Below are positions 1-9,776 of a stretch of DNA of 64,000 bases, in pieces. How positions within the stretch are numbered: the stretch's first letter is position 1; each line of letters begins with the position of its first letter. The notes beneath the pieces are model-generated. The model saw only the letters and a list, made by a program, of their open reading frames with translations, was not told where the DNA came from and searched no databases. The DNA is from Oegoconia quadripuncta (taxonomy: Eukaryota; Arthropoda; Insecta; Lepidoptera; Autostichidae): assembly GCA_949316235.1 (NCBI GenBank), contig OX438747.1:3038501-3102500 (forward strand). The letters run 5' to 3'. The position numbers and the translations under genes were made by a program.

Positions 1-2
1 AG

Positions 3-1985
3 GAACAGGGCGATTTCGTCAGAAAGTTGAAAGAGGAGAAAGCTCCTGAAATCGACGTAAAGAAGGCCGTGGCTGAGCTGAAATCTAGAAAAAAGGTGTT
101 GGAAGACAAGGAACTGAGTCTCACCCCCTCTGAGCTGTTCGATCGCGCGAAGATGGATGACCTCGTCAAAAGAAGATTCTTCTACGACCAATCCTTTGCG
201 ATATACGGCGGCATTACTGGCCAGTTCGATTTCGGTCCGATGGGGTGTGCGCTCAAAAGCAACATGATCCAGCTGTGGAGGAAGTACTTCATCCTTCAGG
301 AGCAAATGTTGGAAGTTGACTGCTCAATACTTACACCAGAACCGGTACTAAAGGCATCAGGCCATGTGGAAAGATTTGCTGATCTGATGACTAAAGATGT
401 AAAATCTGGTGAATGCTTCCGGTTAGACCACTTAATCAAAGCTCATTTGGAAAAGATCAAGAGTGAAAAGAATACTAAAGCTGAATTAAAAGCTGATATT
501 GAGGATATTCTAGTCAAACTTGATGGTATGAATGCTGATGAAATGTCAGCATTGATGAAGAGGTTTAATATGAAATCACCCATTAGTGGCAACGAACTTA
601 CCCCACCTATTGAGTTCAATCTGATGTTTAATACGCAGATTGGTCCTTCCGGGCTTGTAAAAGGTTTCCTCAGGCCTGAAACTGCACAGGGAATCTTTGT
701 AAACTTTAAACGTCTATTAGAGTTCAATCAGGGCAGATTACCATTCGCTGCAGCTCAGATTGGTAACTCCTTTAGGAATGAAATATCACCACGCTCTGGT
801 CTGCTGAGAGTAAGAGAGTTCACCATGTGTGAAATTGAGCACTTCTGCGACACCAAGGACCACCCTAAGTTTGAATTAGTGAAAGACACTAAAATGTTGC
901 TCTACTCAGCCAATAATCAGGAACAAGGAAAGCCAGCTGAAGTCATGGCTATTGGTGATGCTGTATCTCAAGGCATTGTCAATAACGAAACACTGGGATA
1001 CTTCATGGCAAGAATTCACTTGTATATGCTTGCAGTAGGTATTAATCCTAAGAAGCTAAGGTTCAGACAGCACATGAGTAATGAGATGGCCCATTATGCT
1101 TGTGACTGCTGGGATGCCGAATGCCTCTCAAGTTACGGCTGGATAGAATGTGTTGGTTGCGCTGATAGATCAGCATATGACTTAACACAACACACTAAAG
1201 CAACTGGCATCAGATTAGCTGCTGAGAAGAAACTACCATCTCCTAAACAAATTGAGGTAGTGGAAGCTGTAGTAAATAAGGCTGCAATTGGCAAAGCATT
1301 CAAAAAGGATGCGAAAGTCATTAATGAGACATTAGCTGTAATGGACACAGCTGCTTTGGAAAAATTGCAAGGCAAATTGGACAGTGATGGAGAGTACACT
1401 CTTGCCACTTCAAATGGAGAATTTAAACTCACTCCCGACCTTGTTAGCATCAAGAAGAGTCAGAAGACAGTTCATGTTGATGAAATTATCCCTAGTGTGA
1501 TTGAACCATCCTTTGGTATTGGCAGAATTCTTTATTGCATTTTGGAGCACAATTTCAAAATGAGAGAGGGTGATGAACAGAGGACATATTTCTCTTTGCC
1601 TGCAACTGTAGCACCAATGAAATGTGCCATACTACCTCTAAGTGGCAATGCTGAATTCCATCCATTTGTGAGACAAATAAACCAAGATTTGACGTCTGTA
1701 GATGTATCACACAAAGTAGACGATTCCTCTGGGTCAATTGGCCGTAGATATGCACGAACTGATGAACTAGGTGTCCCTTATGCTATCACTATTGACTTTG
1801 ATACTATCCAAGATCCACATACAGTAACATTGAGGGAAAGAGATAGTATGGGACAAGTGAGATTACCACTGGTGGATGTGCCTGTCGTAGTTAGGGATCT
1901 GTCCAATAGTAAAATATCTTGGGTTGATGTTGAAGCAAAATATCCCAAGTTCGACCAACAGGAGAGCAAAGGTGCGGCAGCATAG
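3..1985 (+). CDS. GARS: Glycyl-tRNA synthetase, 5'-truncated by the window edge
   Basis: This class II aminoacyl-tRNA synthetase charges tRNA-Gly in the cytosol and, in most animals, in mitochondria from the same gene. The frame is open to the left edge, where codons before the first in-frame TTG still read [19 protein letters not shown], a WHEP helix-turn-helix domain, so the true start lies outside. Then come the catalytic core with '[17 protein letters not shown]', motif 2 '[17 protein letters not shown]' (about residue 248 counted from base 27) and motif 3 '[16 protein letters not shown]' (about residue 492). A C-terminal anticodon-binding domain ends at TAG 1983-1985. About 660 codons contain no intron, which is unusual beside its intron-rich neighbours. 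The frame is intact, so it is probably functional and not a decayed retrocopy. The upstream exon structure cannot be seen. It converges with PRPF38B. Confidence 0.97.
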   Translation, partial: EQGDFVRKLKEEKAPEIDVKKAVAELKSRKKVLEDKELSLTPSELFDRAKMDDLVKRRFFYDQSFAIYGGITGQFDFGPMGCALKSNMIQLWRKYFILQEQMLEVDCSILTPEPVLKASGHVERFADLMTKDVKSGECFRLDHLIKAHLEKIKSEKNTKAELKADIEDILVKLDGMNADEMSALMKRFNMKSPISGNELTPPIEFNLMFNTQIGPSGLVKGFLRPETAQGIFVNFKRLLEFNQGRLPFAAAQIGNSFRNEISPRSGLLRVREFTMCEIEHFCDTKDHPKFELVKDTKMLLYSANNQEQGKPAEVMAIGDAVSQGIVNNETLGYFMARIHLYMLAVGINPKKLRFRQHMSNEMAHYACDCWDAECLSSYGWIECVGCADRSAYDLTQHTKATGIRLAAEKKLPSPKQIEVVEAVVNKAAIGKAFKKDAKVINETLAVMDTAALEKLQGKLDSDGEYTLATSNGEFKLTPDLVSIKKSQKTVHVDEIIPSVIEPSFGIGRILYCILEHNFKMREGDEQRTYFSLPATVAPMKCAILPLSGNAEFHPFVRQINQDLTSVDVSHKVDDSSGSIGRRYARTDELGVPYAITIDFDTIQDPHTVTLRERDSMGQVRLPLVDVPVVVRDLSNSKISWVDVEAKYPKFDQQESKGAAA

Positions 1986-2351
1986 ATGACTACAATTTAT
2001 TTGCACAGTTCTTCTATTGCTCGTATCAATTTTGCAGTGAATAAAAATTATTTATTATTGTAATCGCTAAGCTTGAAGTGTAATGATATAACATGTATTG
2101 AGCAATTCACATTTCAATATGTAATATTTCAATATACATGATTTTGTAATAAAAAAAAATTTATGTTAATTTCTAAAATAAAATAATCTTTCATAAAACC
2201 GATACTAATTATAGATAGTAGTTTACTTGATTAGACATGTCTTGAATTCTGGGTTTCGTATAATCAGCACAAAATGAAACAATATTGAAACATTAAAGTA
2301 ATTATAATTCTCAAGAACAATTCTCAGATCGTTGTTATTGACAGATTGGTA
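1986..2351. other. Convergent 3' UTR interval GARS / PRPF38B
   Basis: These 366 bp lie between the GARS stop and the PRPF38B stop. AT-rich, with AATAAA-type signals for GARS at 2040-2045 and 2148-2153. No gene or repeat was recognised. Confidence 0.7.
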
Positions 2352-5300
2352 CTATCTGTGACGACGCTCTCTTGAACGTGAGCGTTGTCGGTGGCGGTCG
2401 CGCGGCTCCCGTGACCGCTCACGCTGACGGTCCCTGCGGTCACGTTCACGGTCACGTTCTCGGTCAGACGGTCCAGCGCGTCTGTCCCTCTCGCGGTCGC
2501 GATCCTTATCCCTGTCGTCGCGTTTGGTGAACCTATCGTCGCGTTTGGTGAATCTGTCGTCGTCCCGTTTGGTAAATCTGTCGTCGTCCCGTTTGGTGAA
2601 TCTGTCGTCATCGCGTTTGGGGAATCTGTCGTCGTCACGTTTGGTAAATCTTTCGTCGTCACGTTTGAATCGATCTTTTTGATATCTGTAACAGAAATGC
2701 CAAATTATTAACGACTGCAGTCGTAACCATCAACCAAAGACTATTCATATAAGAAATTATTATTGGATGTCATTAGGTTAGGTTAGGTTAAGGCGGAAAA
2801 CATGGCGAGGAACCCTACACATCTGCGAAGCAACGTCGCCTTTTACTGGGATAATAATAATGTGTGCCAAATGACAGCAAAATCGATTCAGTAGTTTTGC
2901 CATGATAGAACAACAAAACATCCAAACTCATCAGTGCCACATGTATACAGGGTGAATTTGAATTGGTATAATTCCCATTAACTGGTAATGCCACTCTTGA
3001 TTACGAATTTCCCCAAATCAAAAAATTTTCCATTACCCATACAATGTAAACCTATCTGAATCCAACTTTAGCGTGGAAGTCCAATAATTTTCGGCTGGTG
3101 ACTCCACTCCTGATTACGAACAACTTTCCATTAGGAACCTTTGCCGAATTAAGCCGAAAATTGTTAGACTAAGGTGGTTTCAGAATGGTTTACTTTGTAT
3201 GGGGAATCAAAATTTTTTTGATCGAATTCAGCTATGGTTCCTAGTGGAAAGATATTCGTAATCAGGAATTACACGAATTAAATTTCACCCCGTATATTTT
3301 GCTGCTATTTTAATGCAGGTAGATTGATGATCAAAGAGTTTATGGGTAGATAATGGAGAAGAACAAAAGGGTTAAAATATTACAATAAAATATATCTAAC
3401 ATCAAAGCGTAGACTACGTACGTTATATTAGTTCTTATTTCATGTAAACACATGCAGTATTACCGAAGTTATAACCGCGAGAAGTTTGGATCACTTTTTA
3501 AATTTCAGAGATTATGCGCGCTCCCTACTTGACGTCACCGGTCCCACCCGTGGCATCGCATTCATGGCCGCGCGCCACAGTGAAACTCATAATGAAGCCA
3601 CGCGCGCACGATTTGTTTTCATTCTACTGCCGAAATAAATATAATAAATAAATAAATATCCTTAGACATACACACAGCGCCATCTAGTTCCACAGTAAGC
3701 AACTATAGGCTTGTGTTGTGAATACCAGATGGTTGATATAACTACATAAATACATTTTTTTTTTGTAAATAAATACATCCATAACTCGGGTACACATGTC
3801 CGTATTCATCACACAAACATTATGCCCCTAGCGGGATTCGAACCCGCAACCTTTTGGTATAGTGGTCAGAGTAGCAACTACACCAAACAGGTCGTCATCG
3901 AAATAGTTACGTGTTTGTTATTGTTATAACAAATAATAGTTATTCCACTTAAAGTGTTCATTTTATAAATTCCTGTACCTCTATGTGATACGCTATGGTA
4001 GAGGGATTTTAGAAGGGCCACTGCACTCGGACAATCGAGTGGATGTCTTGATGGTGGTTCACTATTTTATACAAAATGAGGAGTTTGCGGCTGCTGAAAT
4101 TCGTTTGAATAAAAATGAAAAGACGCATTATTATTTTTAGTTTGAACAACTGTACCTATTGCACTTTAACGCAACGCAATTAAGGTAGCGATCGTCAATT
4201 GAAAACTACTTTATGACCGGTTTCTATTCCAATGAGTCTTGTGATTAAGTCTTGGGGGATGCCATTATACGTTTTTATTAGAAGGGTGAACTAACGTAAA
4301 TTCAGGAGGTTAAATTAATCATGAAATATCTGTGAATATTTTTTGGGGTTATTTATAATATATAAAAATGCACAAGTAGGTATTACACACAAGGGGAATT
4401 TAAGTAGGTACTGACATCGAAATTATCTTCACAACAGTGCACAACAGTTTTAGGTCCTTAGAATCAATTATTCGTATAGCTGTCATTCACTTTCAAGAAT
4501 TTTGAACCTTCAGCGCGCTAAAAAACCGATTTTCGAGTAATTTACATAATAATTATAATATAAATATAAATCTACATAATAATTAAAAAAGATTTTGGGT
4601 GAAGTCAATAAAAAAAAAAGAATTTTGTTATGGGAATCGACCCGCCTAATGGCGCACGCGGCACAGCCCGTGACGGGACAGGTCATTTTTAAATAATTTG
4701 GAACTAAAATGCGCAGTTTGATTTTAATTTTCTCAAAGAATAAAATAAAGATAGAAAATCGTAACTTTTTCTTTATTACTTTGGCATTTCTAGAAAAAAA
4801 AAAACGTTTGTGTTCTCCATTGTGACAATGAATAAATTGTTCTTTCTTTCAAACTTTCGCATGTATTTCGCGTAATCCTACAATGTGTTTTGTAACAATG
4901 TATAAGTTTGTAAGAACTTACCTGTCATTATCACCATAGTCTTTGCGATCACGATCGTCATGCTCCCGCCTGTCGGAGTCCATTCGCGCCGGGTACGTGT
5001 TGCTGGCGCCAGCTTGGGCAGCTCTCTGGTAGTTAGGCGTTGGCTTAGTCGCTGCTGACTGCCTGCTGTGGTCTGCCAACCTACATTTCATACAGAAATA
5101 TCTTATTTGTAAATTTTTTACCATAGAGAGAGATTCCCTTTTGTTCTTCTTTCTTTCCAGAATAGCACTGGTACTTTGGGTTGTCCTTCTATTTTATTGG
5201 ATTATGCTAGACATAAATAATACAATACCTTAATTCCATCTCATCATAATGAGTAGAATGCTGTTAAAATTTTGTCCAAAATTGACGAATAAACACTGAA

Positions 5301-8226
5301 AATATGAAAATAAGTAAACAGACAAATATTACCAATTTTCTATTATTTTTAATATGTGTGATTATTTAATTTCACATCGATTTGATACTACATACATGTA
5401 TACAGCACATTGTGTAATTTCTTTATTTTTATTACTAGGTATTCCATAATTTGTAGCAGATAAAATCTTTAAAAACTTACAACAATTGAAATGTACACAA
5501 AACGTTACCTACTTCTGCTCAATCTGTTTCTGTATAGGCACAGGGATCCTCGGGAACAGTGTACTGAACCAGTCGAGCTTCACCAGCATCTGGCGCACGA
5601 GGGCTCCCATGGTGGTACCGCCCCCGCCACCAGCGCGAGGGTCCACCTCTTCCTCATCGTCGAGATAGTCCGCATACCAATCGAAGAGGTCAGCTGGTGG
5701 TTGTGTGTACCGAACGTACATGAATCCTGAGGATTAAATTGGAATGTTGCTTTAAAGTTAAATGTCTTGCCCTCTATCATCAAGCAGCAGAATTGTTTTA
5801 TAAGTAACTTTATCCACTTACAAAGTACTTATCCACATTTTTGATTTTATTGTTGCATTTGATTTGTTTGAGCGCTATTAGGATTTTGTGATGAATAGAA
5901 AATGTATAAGTATAACTAAGTAGGTAGCATATTGGAATCTTCTTTACATTCACAAGAAGAAGACTGTGCACATTGGCGGTGACAAACTCGCCTTTAAGAC
6001 ACCCAACCCAACCCACTGGAAGAGGGAGGTTGTCAATTTCATCAATGTTGTCAATTTCATCAATATTGTCATTGATTACGTTCTGATCTGTGATCAGTTG
6101 GCAAATTGCTGGCTCAGCTATTTGACATTTTGTCATAGCACCATGTTGTCAATGACAATCAATGGATGGAATTGCACAATCTCATGCCTGATCATGTTGA
6201 TTTTCTACTCTTTGATCTATGTTTATTACCATTACGAATAAAGCCATGAAGAAGTCAAACTTAAGGTTTTCCAAGTAAGAAAAGATAGCTGGATAGAGGG
6301 AAACAGAAGAACGTAACATATACATATTTTGGATCATCATGATATCAGTGAGAATACGGTTTGACCTCGGAAAAACGAATATCCACGATTTTCTTGAAAC
6401 ATTATGCCTAACTATAACATGCTTAGTTTTTTATCCATCAATAAGTTAACTGTGTTTAACAAAAGTCTACACCTAATTAAATATCAGTTAGTATTTATTG
6501 TTAGTAAGATACAAATTAAAAATAGGGCTTTCTAAAAAAAAAACATTACGTCTTTTTTAGGCTTAATTATTCAAAATTACATCTCTAATATACCTCTATA
6601 AGATAGCAATTATATAAGTCGGTTCTGAATTATGTCTAGCTAAGCAAATTTTTTACCATATTTTCCCATAACTATATAGCCTATAAATTGCATGCAAATT
6701 TGCATTGTAGACAATTTTCAAAATAAAACCAGATATAATGGGCAAAGTGGCAAGATTTCTAAAGTTGGGTTACCAAGTGCTCTGATGTATGGCGAGTCAG
6801 AGTGCTGTAGCAGCCCGTTGACCTGCTTACGTGTGAGGCGCAGTGTGTAGAGCTTGTAGAGAAGGCAGAATGCTGTGGAAACAATGCCTCCGGCACCTAC
6901 ACCACGCACCTATAACCAAAGAAAAAATATATTGTTATAGCCTTTATGCTATTCTCTGACAATATTTATGTAATAATCGGTAAAAGATAAAGGTAATCCT
7001 ATTAAAAAAAGTCTTAGTTTGTCCTAGTGACATAATCTATTTAAACTTATTGACTTTTCGGTCTTATTTCCAATATTACCCTATAAATACGAGGGTTAAA
7101 TTTCATGTAAGTACCCAACTATTACTAAAATTGCTAACAAGTTGTGCTTAAAAAAAGTCGTAAGCTTTTACAAATTAGTTAATATTTATAAAATTCATAA
7201 AAATACAGCTTCAAAAATCAAGTAAAAGTATAAGATAAATTTATTTCTCATTACAAACTTAGCCTAATTATATCATACAATAAAATACAACCAGAAGTTT
7301 TTACATATTTATGAAAACAAAATAAATTAATACACTTTCACAAATAAAATTTTTGCTCGGAGGTTGTCTAGATGTCCTTTGTAGTTTTGTAGTTCTTTAC
7401 AAAATGTCTCCTTCTGTGTTGTTGCTATTAGGTAGGTTATACTAATACTTGAACTAAAAGTTATTAGGCAAGAAATGATTGAAAATGATCCATTTTTGTT
7501 GTGGTGTCCGTCCGGTATATACTTAAATACAAGTAAATTTTTAACCTAGTTAAGTTTCATATACAAACCAGAATTTTCTTATTACCTTAGTTCCCAATTT
7601 ATTTATTTTTTAAGTGCTGCCTCATGCGTTCAATGAAGCAGTACAATATAGATATTGAAAACTATGAAATATTGAGAAACAGTGTAAAATAAAGATAGGC
7701 TGAAAGAATACTAAGAAGAATGGTGAATAACATACTCACGCCGCCACACATGCCCGTCTGGCCAGCCGTCTTGCGACTCCCTCGTTCCCAGGGTTCCAAG
7801 TGTTTCACCTGGTAGTAGATCTCGTCAACCACCTCATGATATGTCTTCAACTTGAACAGGTGCACTGCAGACAACACACCAATATGTTAAATTTGAGAAA
7901 CATTTTAGCATAGACCAAAAAATTACATCCAAGCTTAGCCAGATAAACATTTCCAAAAATGTTAACACGTTAAATCCAAAACTCCTGTGCGTTGGTATGT
8001 TTGCTTACCTACCTTTGAAGTAGCTAGAACCTTGGATATTTGCTAATATTAGAGGGTTCAAATTCATAGTTTGTTCATTACCCCATATCGGTAATACGTT
8101 ATGCTGCTTGCCCGTTTTCGCAGGCTTTTGCTGGTTGTATTCTGAAAAAAGACGAATATTAGCGAAAAGGGTCCCGAGAATCCCCTGGAAAAAATTGGAA
8201 CAACACTCACCTTCGACTTCAGTCAT
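2352..8226 (-). CDS. PRPF38B: Pre-mRNA-splicing factor 38B (7 coding exons)
   Basis: PRP38-family component linked to the spliceosome, acting in the nucleus. Exons on the minus strand: 8226-8211, 8141-8013, 7864-7740, 6909-6774, 5726-5513, 5080-4922, 2685-2352. All junctions are GT/AG and phases close exactly to 370 aa plus TAG. The first exon is 16 nt (MTEVE) followed by a 69-nt intron. The PRP38 domain (about residues 15-205) includes NPLILANIQGSSYFK, YHEVVDEIYY, HLEPWERGSRKTAGQTGMCG, RGVGAGGIVSTAFCLLYK, YIRALGFMYVRYTQPPAD and KLDWFSTLFPRIPVP, which I recognise from animal PRPF38B. Residues about 207-370 form an Arg/Asp/Glu tail with tandem RFTKRDDD units, then RD/RE/RS dipeptides ending RERRHR. 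The tail is shorter than the human RS tail. Five junctions were needed to see the protein, so a single ORF scan misses it. Confidence 0.96.
2515..2668 (-). repeat. In-frame octapeptide minisatellite in the PRPF38B last exon
   Basis: Six or seven tandem 21-24 nt units encode KRDDERFT, KRDDDRFP, KRDDDRFT (three times), KRDDRFT and KRDD. The units differ at synonymous sites, and one is a codon shorter. This is part of the charged tail that replaces the long RS domain of vertebrate PRPF38B. Confidence 0.9.
2769..2791 (+). repeat. Short interstitial TTAGG run
   Basis: Three TTAGG units and one degenerate TTAAGG, matching the insect telomere motif. It sits in PRPF38B intron 6. The run is too short to indicate a former telomere. 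Confidence 0.6.
2948..3292. mobile_element. TA-flanked MITE, family A copy 1
   Basis: Starts CAGGGTGAATTTGAATT and ends with the inverse (…AATTTCACCCCG), flanked by TA on both sides as in Tc1/mariner-type insertions. The interior contains further imperfect inverted repeats around 'gattacgaa' and 'ttcgtaatcagga'. Related copies lie at 25738-25950, 56880-57138 and 59236-59610. No coding capacity. Lies in PRPF38B intron 6. Confidence 0.8.
3640..3902 (-). mobile_element. tRNA-headed SINE, family 1, minus orientation
   Basis: On the minus strand the head resembles a tRNA (A box about TTTGGTGTAGT, B box GGTTCGAATCC), followed by a body with 'gtttgtgtgatgaatacgg' and a tail with 'ctagatggcgctgtgtg'. 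Other copies lie at 19390, 25575, 32325, 33650, 45982 and 50412. Lies in PRPF38B intron 6. The multicopy body rules out a real tRNA gene. Confidence 0.85.
3925..4312 (+). repeat. Interspersed repeat, copy 1 (uninterrupted)
   Basis: Shares blocks 'tcattttataaattcctgtacct', 'ttgaaaactactttatg' and 'ggttgaactaacg' with 18420-19180, where other elements interrupt it. Class unknown. Together with the flanking elements it makes up most of PRPF38B intron 6 (2686-4921); in the remaining 4313-4921 I see only AT-rich sequence. Confidence 0.6.
5081..7739 (-). other. PRPF38B introns 3-5: little of note
   Basis: Introns 5081-5512, 5727-6773 and 6910-7739, excluding exons 5513-5726 and 6774-6909. The only feature seen is a direct repeat of 'gttgtcaatttcatcaat' at about 6029-6066. 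The rest is AT-rich unique-looking sequence. Confidence 0.6.
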
Positions 8227-8400
8227 TTTACTCAATACCTATACTTATCATAGAAATGAAGATTGCAATATCAATTAAACCGTTCACGATTGTATTTTAT
8301 CAAGGTATAAGACACATATTTCACAAAATTAGCACAGCATTCACTATTGTAAAAATAGCTTTGACAACAAAACGAAAAACCACAATGGCAGCTGCGTCCA
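8227..8400 (-). promoter_or_regulatory. PRPF38B 5' UTR / promoter region
   Basis: The 170 bp upstream of the 16-nt first exon, up to where the transposon-derived repeat begins at about 8400. No TATA box was recognised. The gene's promoter now directly borders a 6-8 kb transposon block. Confidence 0.45.
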
Positions 8401-8549
8401 CGAATGAATGTATGTAATTTTTTTTTTTAGTTTTATTTTCTCCTTTACGAGAAGGCAAAGGGATCTAGTCTATAACAGCCATGTCTTATTTATCGTATTT
8501 CCTCAGTTTGTAAGTCAGTCTCAGTCAAAACAAGTAATTCGTCGTATAC
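8400..8549 (+). repeat. Host repeat unit R1, left half (split by the LTR element)
   Basis: Matches 14867-15027 ('gagaaggcaaagggatctag', 'aacagccatgtcttattt', 'caaaacaagtaattcgtcg'). Its right half resumes at 14600 after the LTR retrotransposon, so R1 was a single unit before insertion. Confidence 0.85.
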
Positions 8550-8553
8550 TTGG

Positions 8554-8909
8554 TATTAAAAATCAGAAGCAGGTTCTTATAAAAAAAAACAAAAGTAAAA
8601 CGACCTAGATTTATTTTTACTGATTTTAACTTTACAAAACAGAAAGAATAAACTCTAATGCTAATAAATTAAAAGGAATTATCAAAATCACTGTATGATT
8701 AACAAATGAACGCAACCGAAAGACATGTAGACCCTCTGAATGCCGATGAAAAAGTGGGCGAGCTCCCGGTGACCGTCCTCTTTTATAAGAAACTCCTTGA
8801 ACTCGCTCCCACCACCACGCTGCGCTGGCATACTGCTCGTCTGTTTTTCTTTAGCCTCCGTCTCTTTTTTTTGAGTGTGTCCCTTTCTATTTTTAGTTAT
8901 TTTCTGACA
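8554..8909 (-). repeat. 3' LTR of the gypsy element
   Basis: 356 bp, apparently identical to the 5' LTR. Just upstream on the element strand is only a short purine-rich stretch (AGGAACGG near 8914-8921), so the polypurine tract is weak or displaced. Confidence 0.95.
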
Positions 8910-9217
8910 CGGCCGTTCCTGACGGAGAGACGTCCACGTCTGTTTGCTCCTCAGCTGTAAAGACATAAAAACAAATTAGGATCACTCACCTAGTATTTAC
9001 ACTAACACTAACATGTTAAATGCAATGAACCTTGAACAAGTCCTTACATTCACACTATTTGTCATTCCAAACCACAAGTTAATTACAATCGCTCAGATTT
9101 AAATATCGCAATTTCTCACAGGAACAATCATAATTTCTTCTTACAATAATTCTTACAATAATAACTTTCTTACAGGAACAATCATACATCACGCTCCGGC
9201 CGGGATTCGATGGTACC

Positions 9218-9776
9218 ATGGTCTGCCACAACAGCTTACTGTTGTACTGCAATTTAGCTCAACATGGTCATTATTTTTATATGTATCGCCAGATGGTTTT
9301 TTTTTGTGATTAAGTAGTAGGTAACTAATACAAAATGAACATTATTTCATCTCCTCGAATATGCAAAAGTCTACCGCAACGGGACCATACCTTCCATTGT
9401 GGTTACCATGGAGCTACAATGCAGTCTGCCGCAACACATAGTCGCACTATAAGTCCAGGTATGAACGATAGTCTGCCGCGATACACATCGCACTACGATC
9501 AGAATCGTAGCCTGCCGCGACCCGCGTCGCACTACAATGTGTCGTAGTCTGCCACGACCCACGTCGCACTACAATTAATTAGTCGTAGTCTGCCGCGACC
9601 CACGTCGCACTACAATGAGTCGTAGTCTGCCGCGACCCACGTCGCGCTACAAACAAATTCTTAAACTTGCCTGGACACAAAAGTATGTACCATGGTATGA
9701 ACCACAGTCTGCCGCGACCGAAGCCGCACTACAGCGCCATGAGCCATAGCCTGCCACGACGGTATAGTCGCACTGC
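9218..9776 (-). repeat. Array of bulged hairpin repeats in the element's 3' region
   Basis: Nine clear units: 9218-9250, 9421-9450, 9468-9496, 9507-9535, 9544-9572, 9585-9613, 9622-9650, 9704-9732 and 9746-9776. The central ones have a 37-41 nt period. In element RNA each reads outer arm GUAGU, inner arm GCGAC, a 4-8 nt loop (often GUGG), inner arm GUCGC, bulge GGCAG, outer arm ACUAC. The bulge is unchanged in all nine. Inner stems vary with pairing kept: ACAAC/GUUGU in the first, GCGAU/AUCGC in the third, and several G-U wobbles; one loop is UUCG closed by C-G. The first two units overlap the end of pol; the rest are 3' non-coding. This looks like selected RNA structure or repeated protein-binding palindromes. 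Confidence 0.85.

Noticed and set aside
443..1969. Several ORFs antisense to GARS
   Set aside because: Shadows of a long conserved coding frame; no recognisable content.
2324..2662. 112-codon Thr/Asp/Ser/Pro-rich minus ORF
   Set aside because: Wrong frame of the PRPF38B repeat exon; the correct frame gives the RD-rich tail and splices to upstream exons.
2769..2791. Former telomere or telomeric fusion at the TTAGG run
   Set aside because: Only three exact units; such short runs are common in insect genomes.
9218..9776. CRISPR-like look of regularly spaced repeats
   Set aside because: Repeats are palindromic with variable stems, spacers are 8-12 nt, and the array lies inside a eukaryotic retrotransposon.
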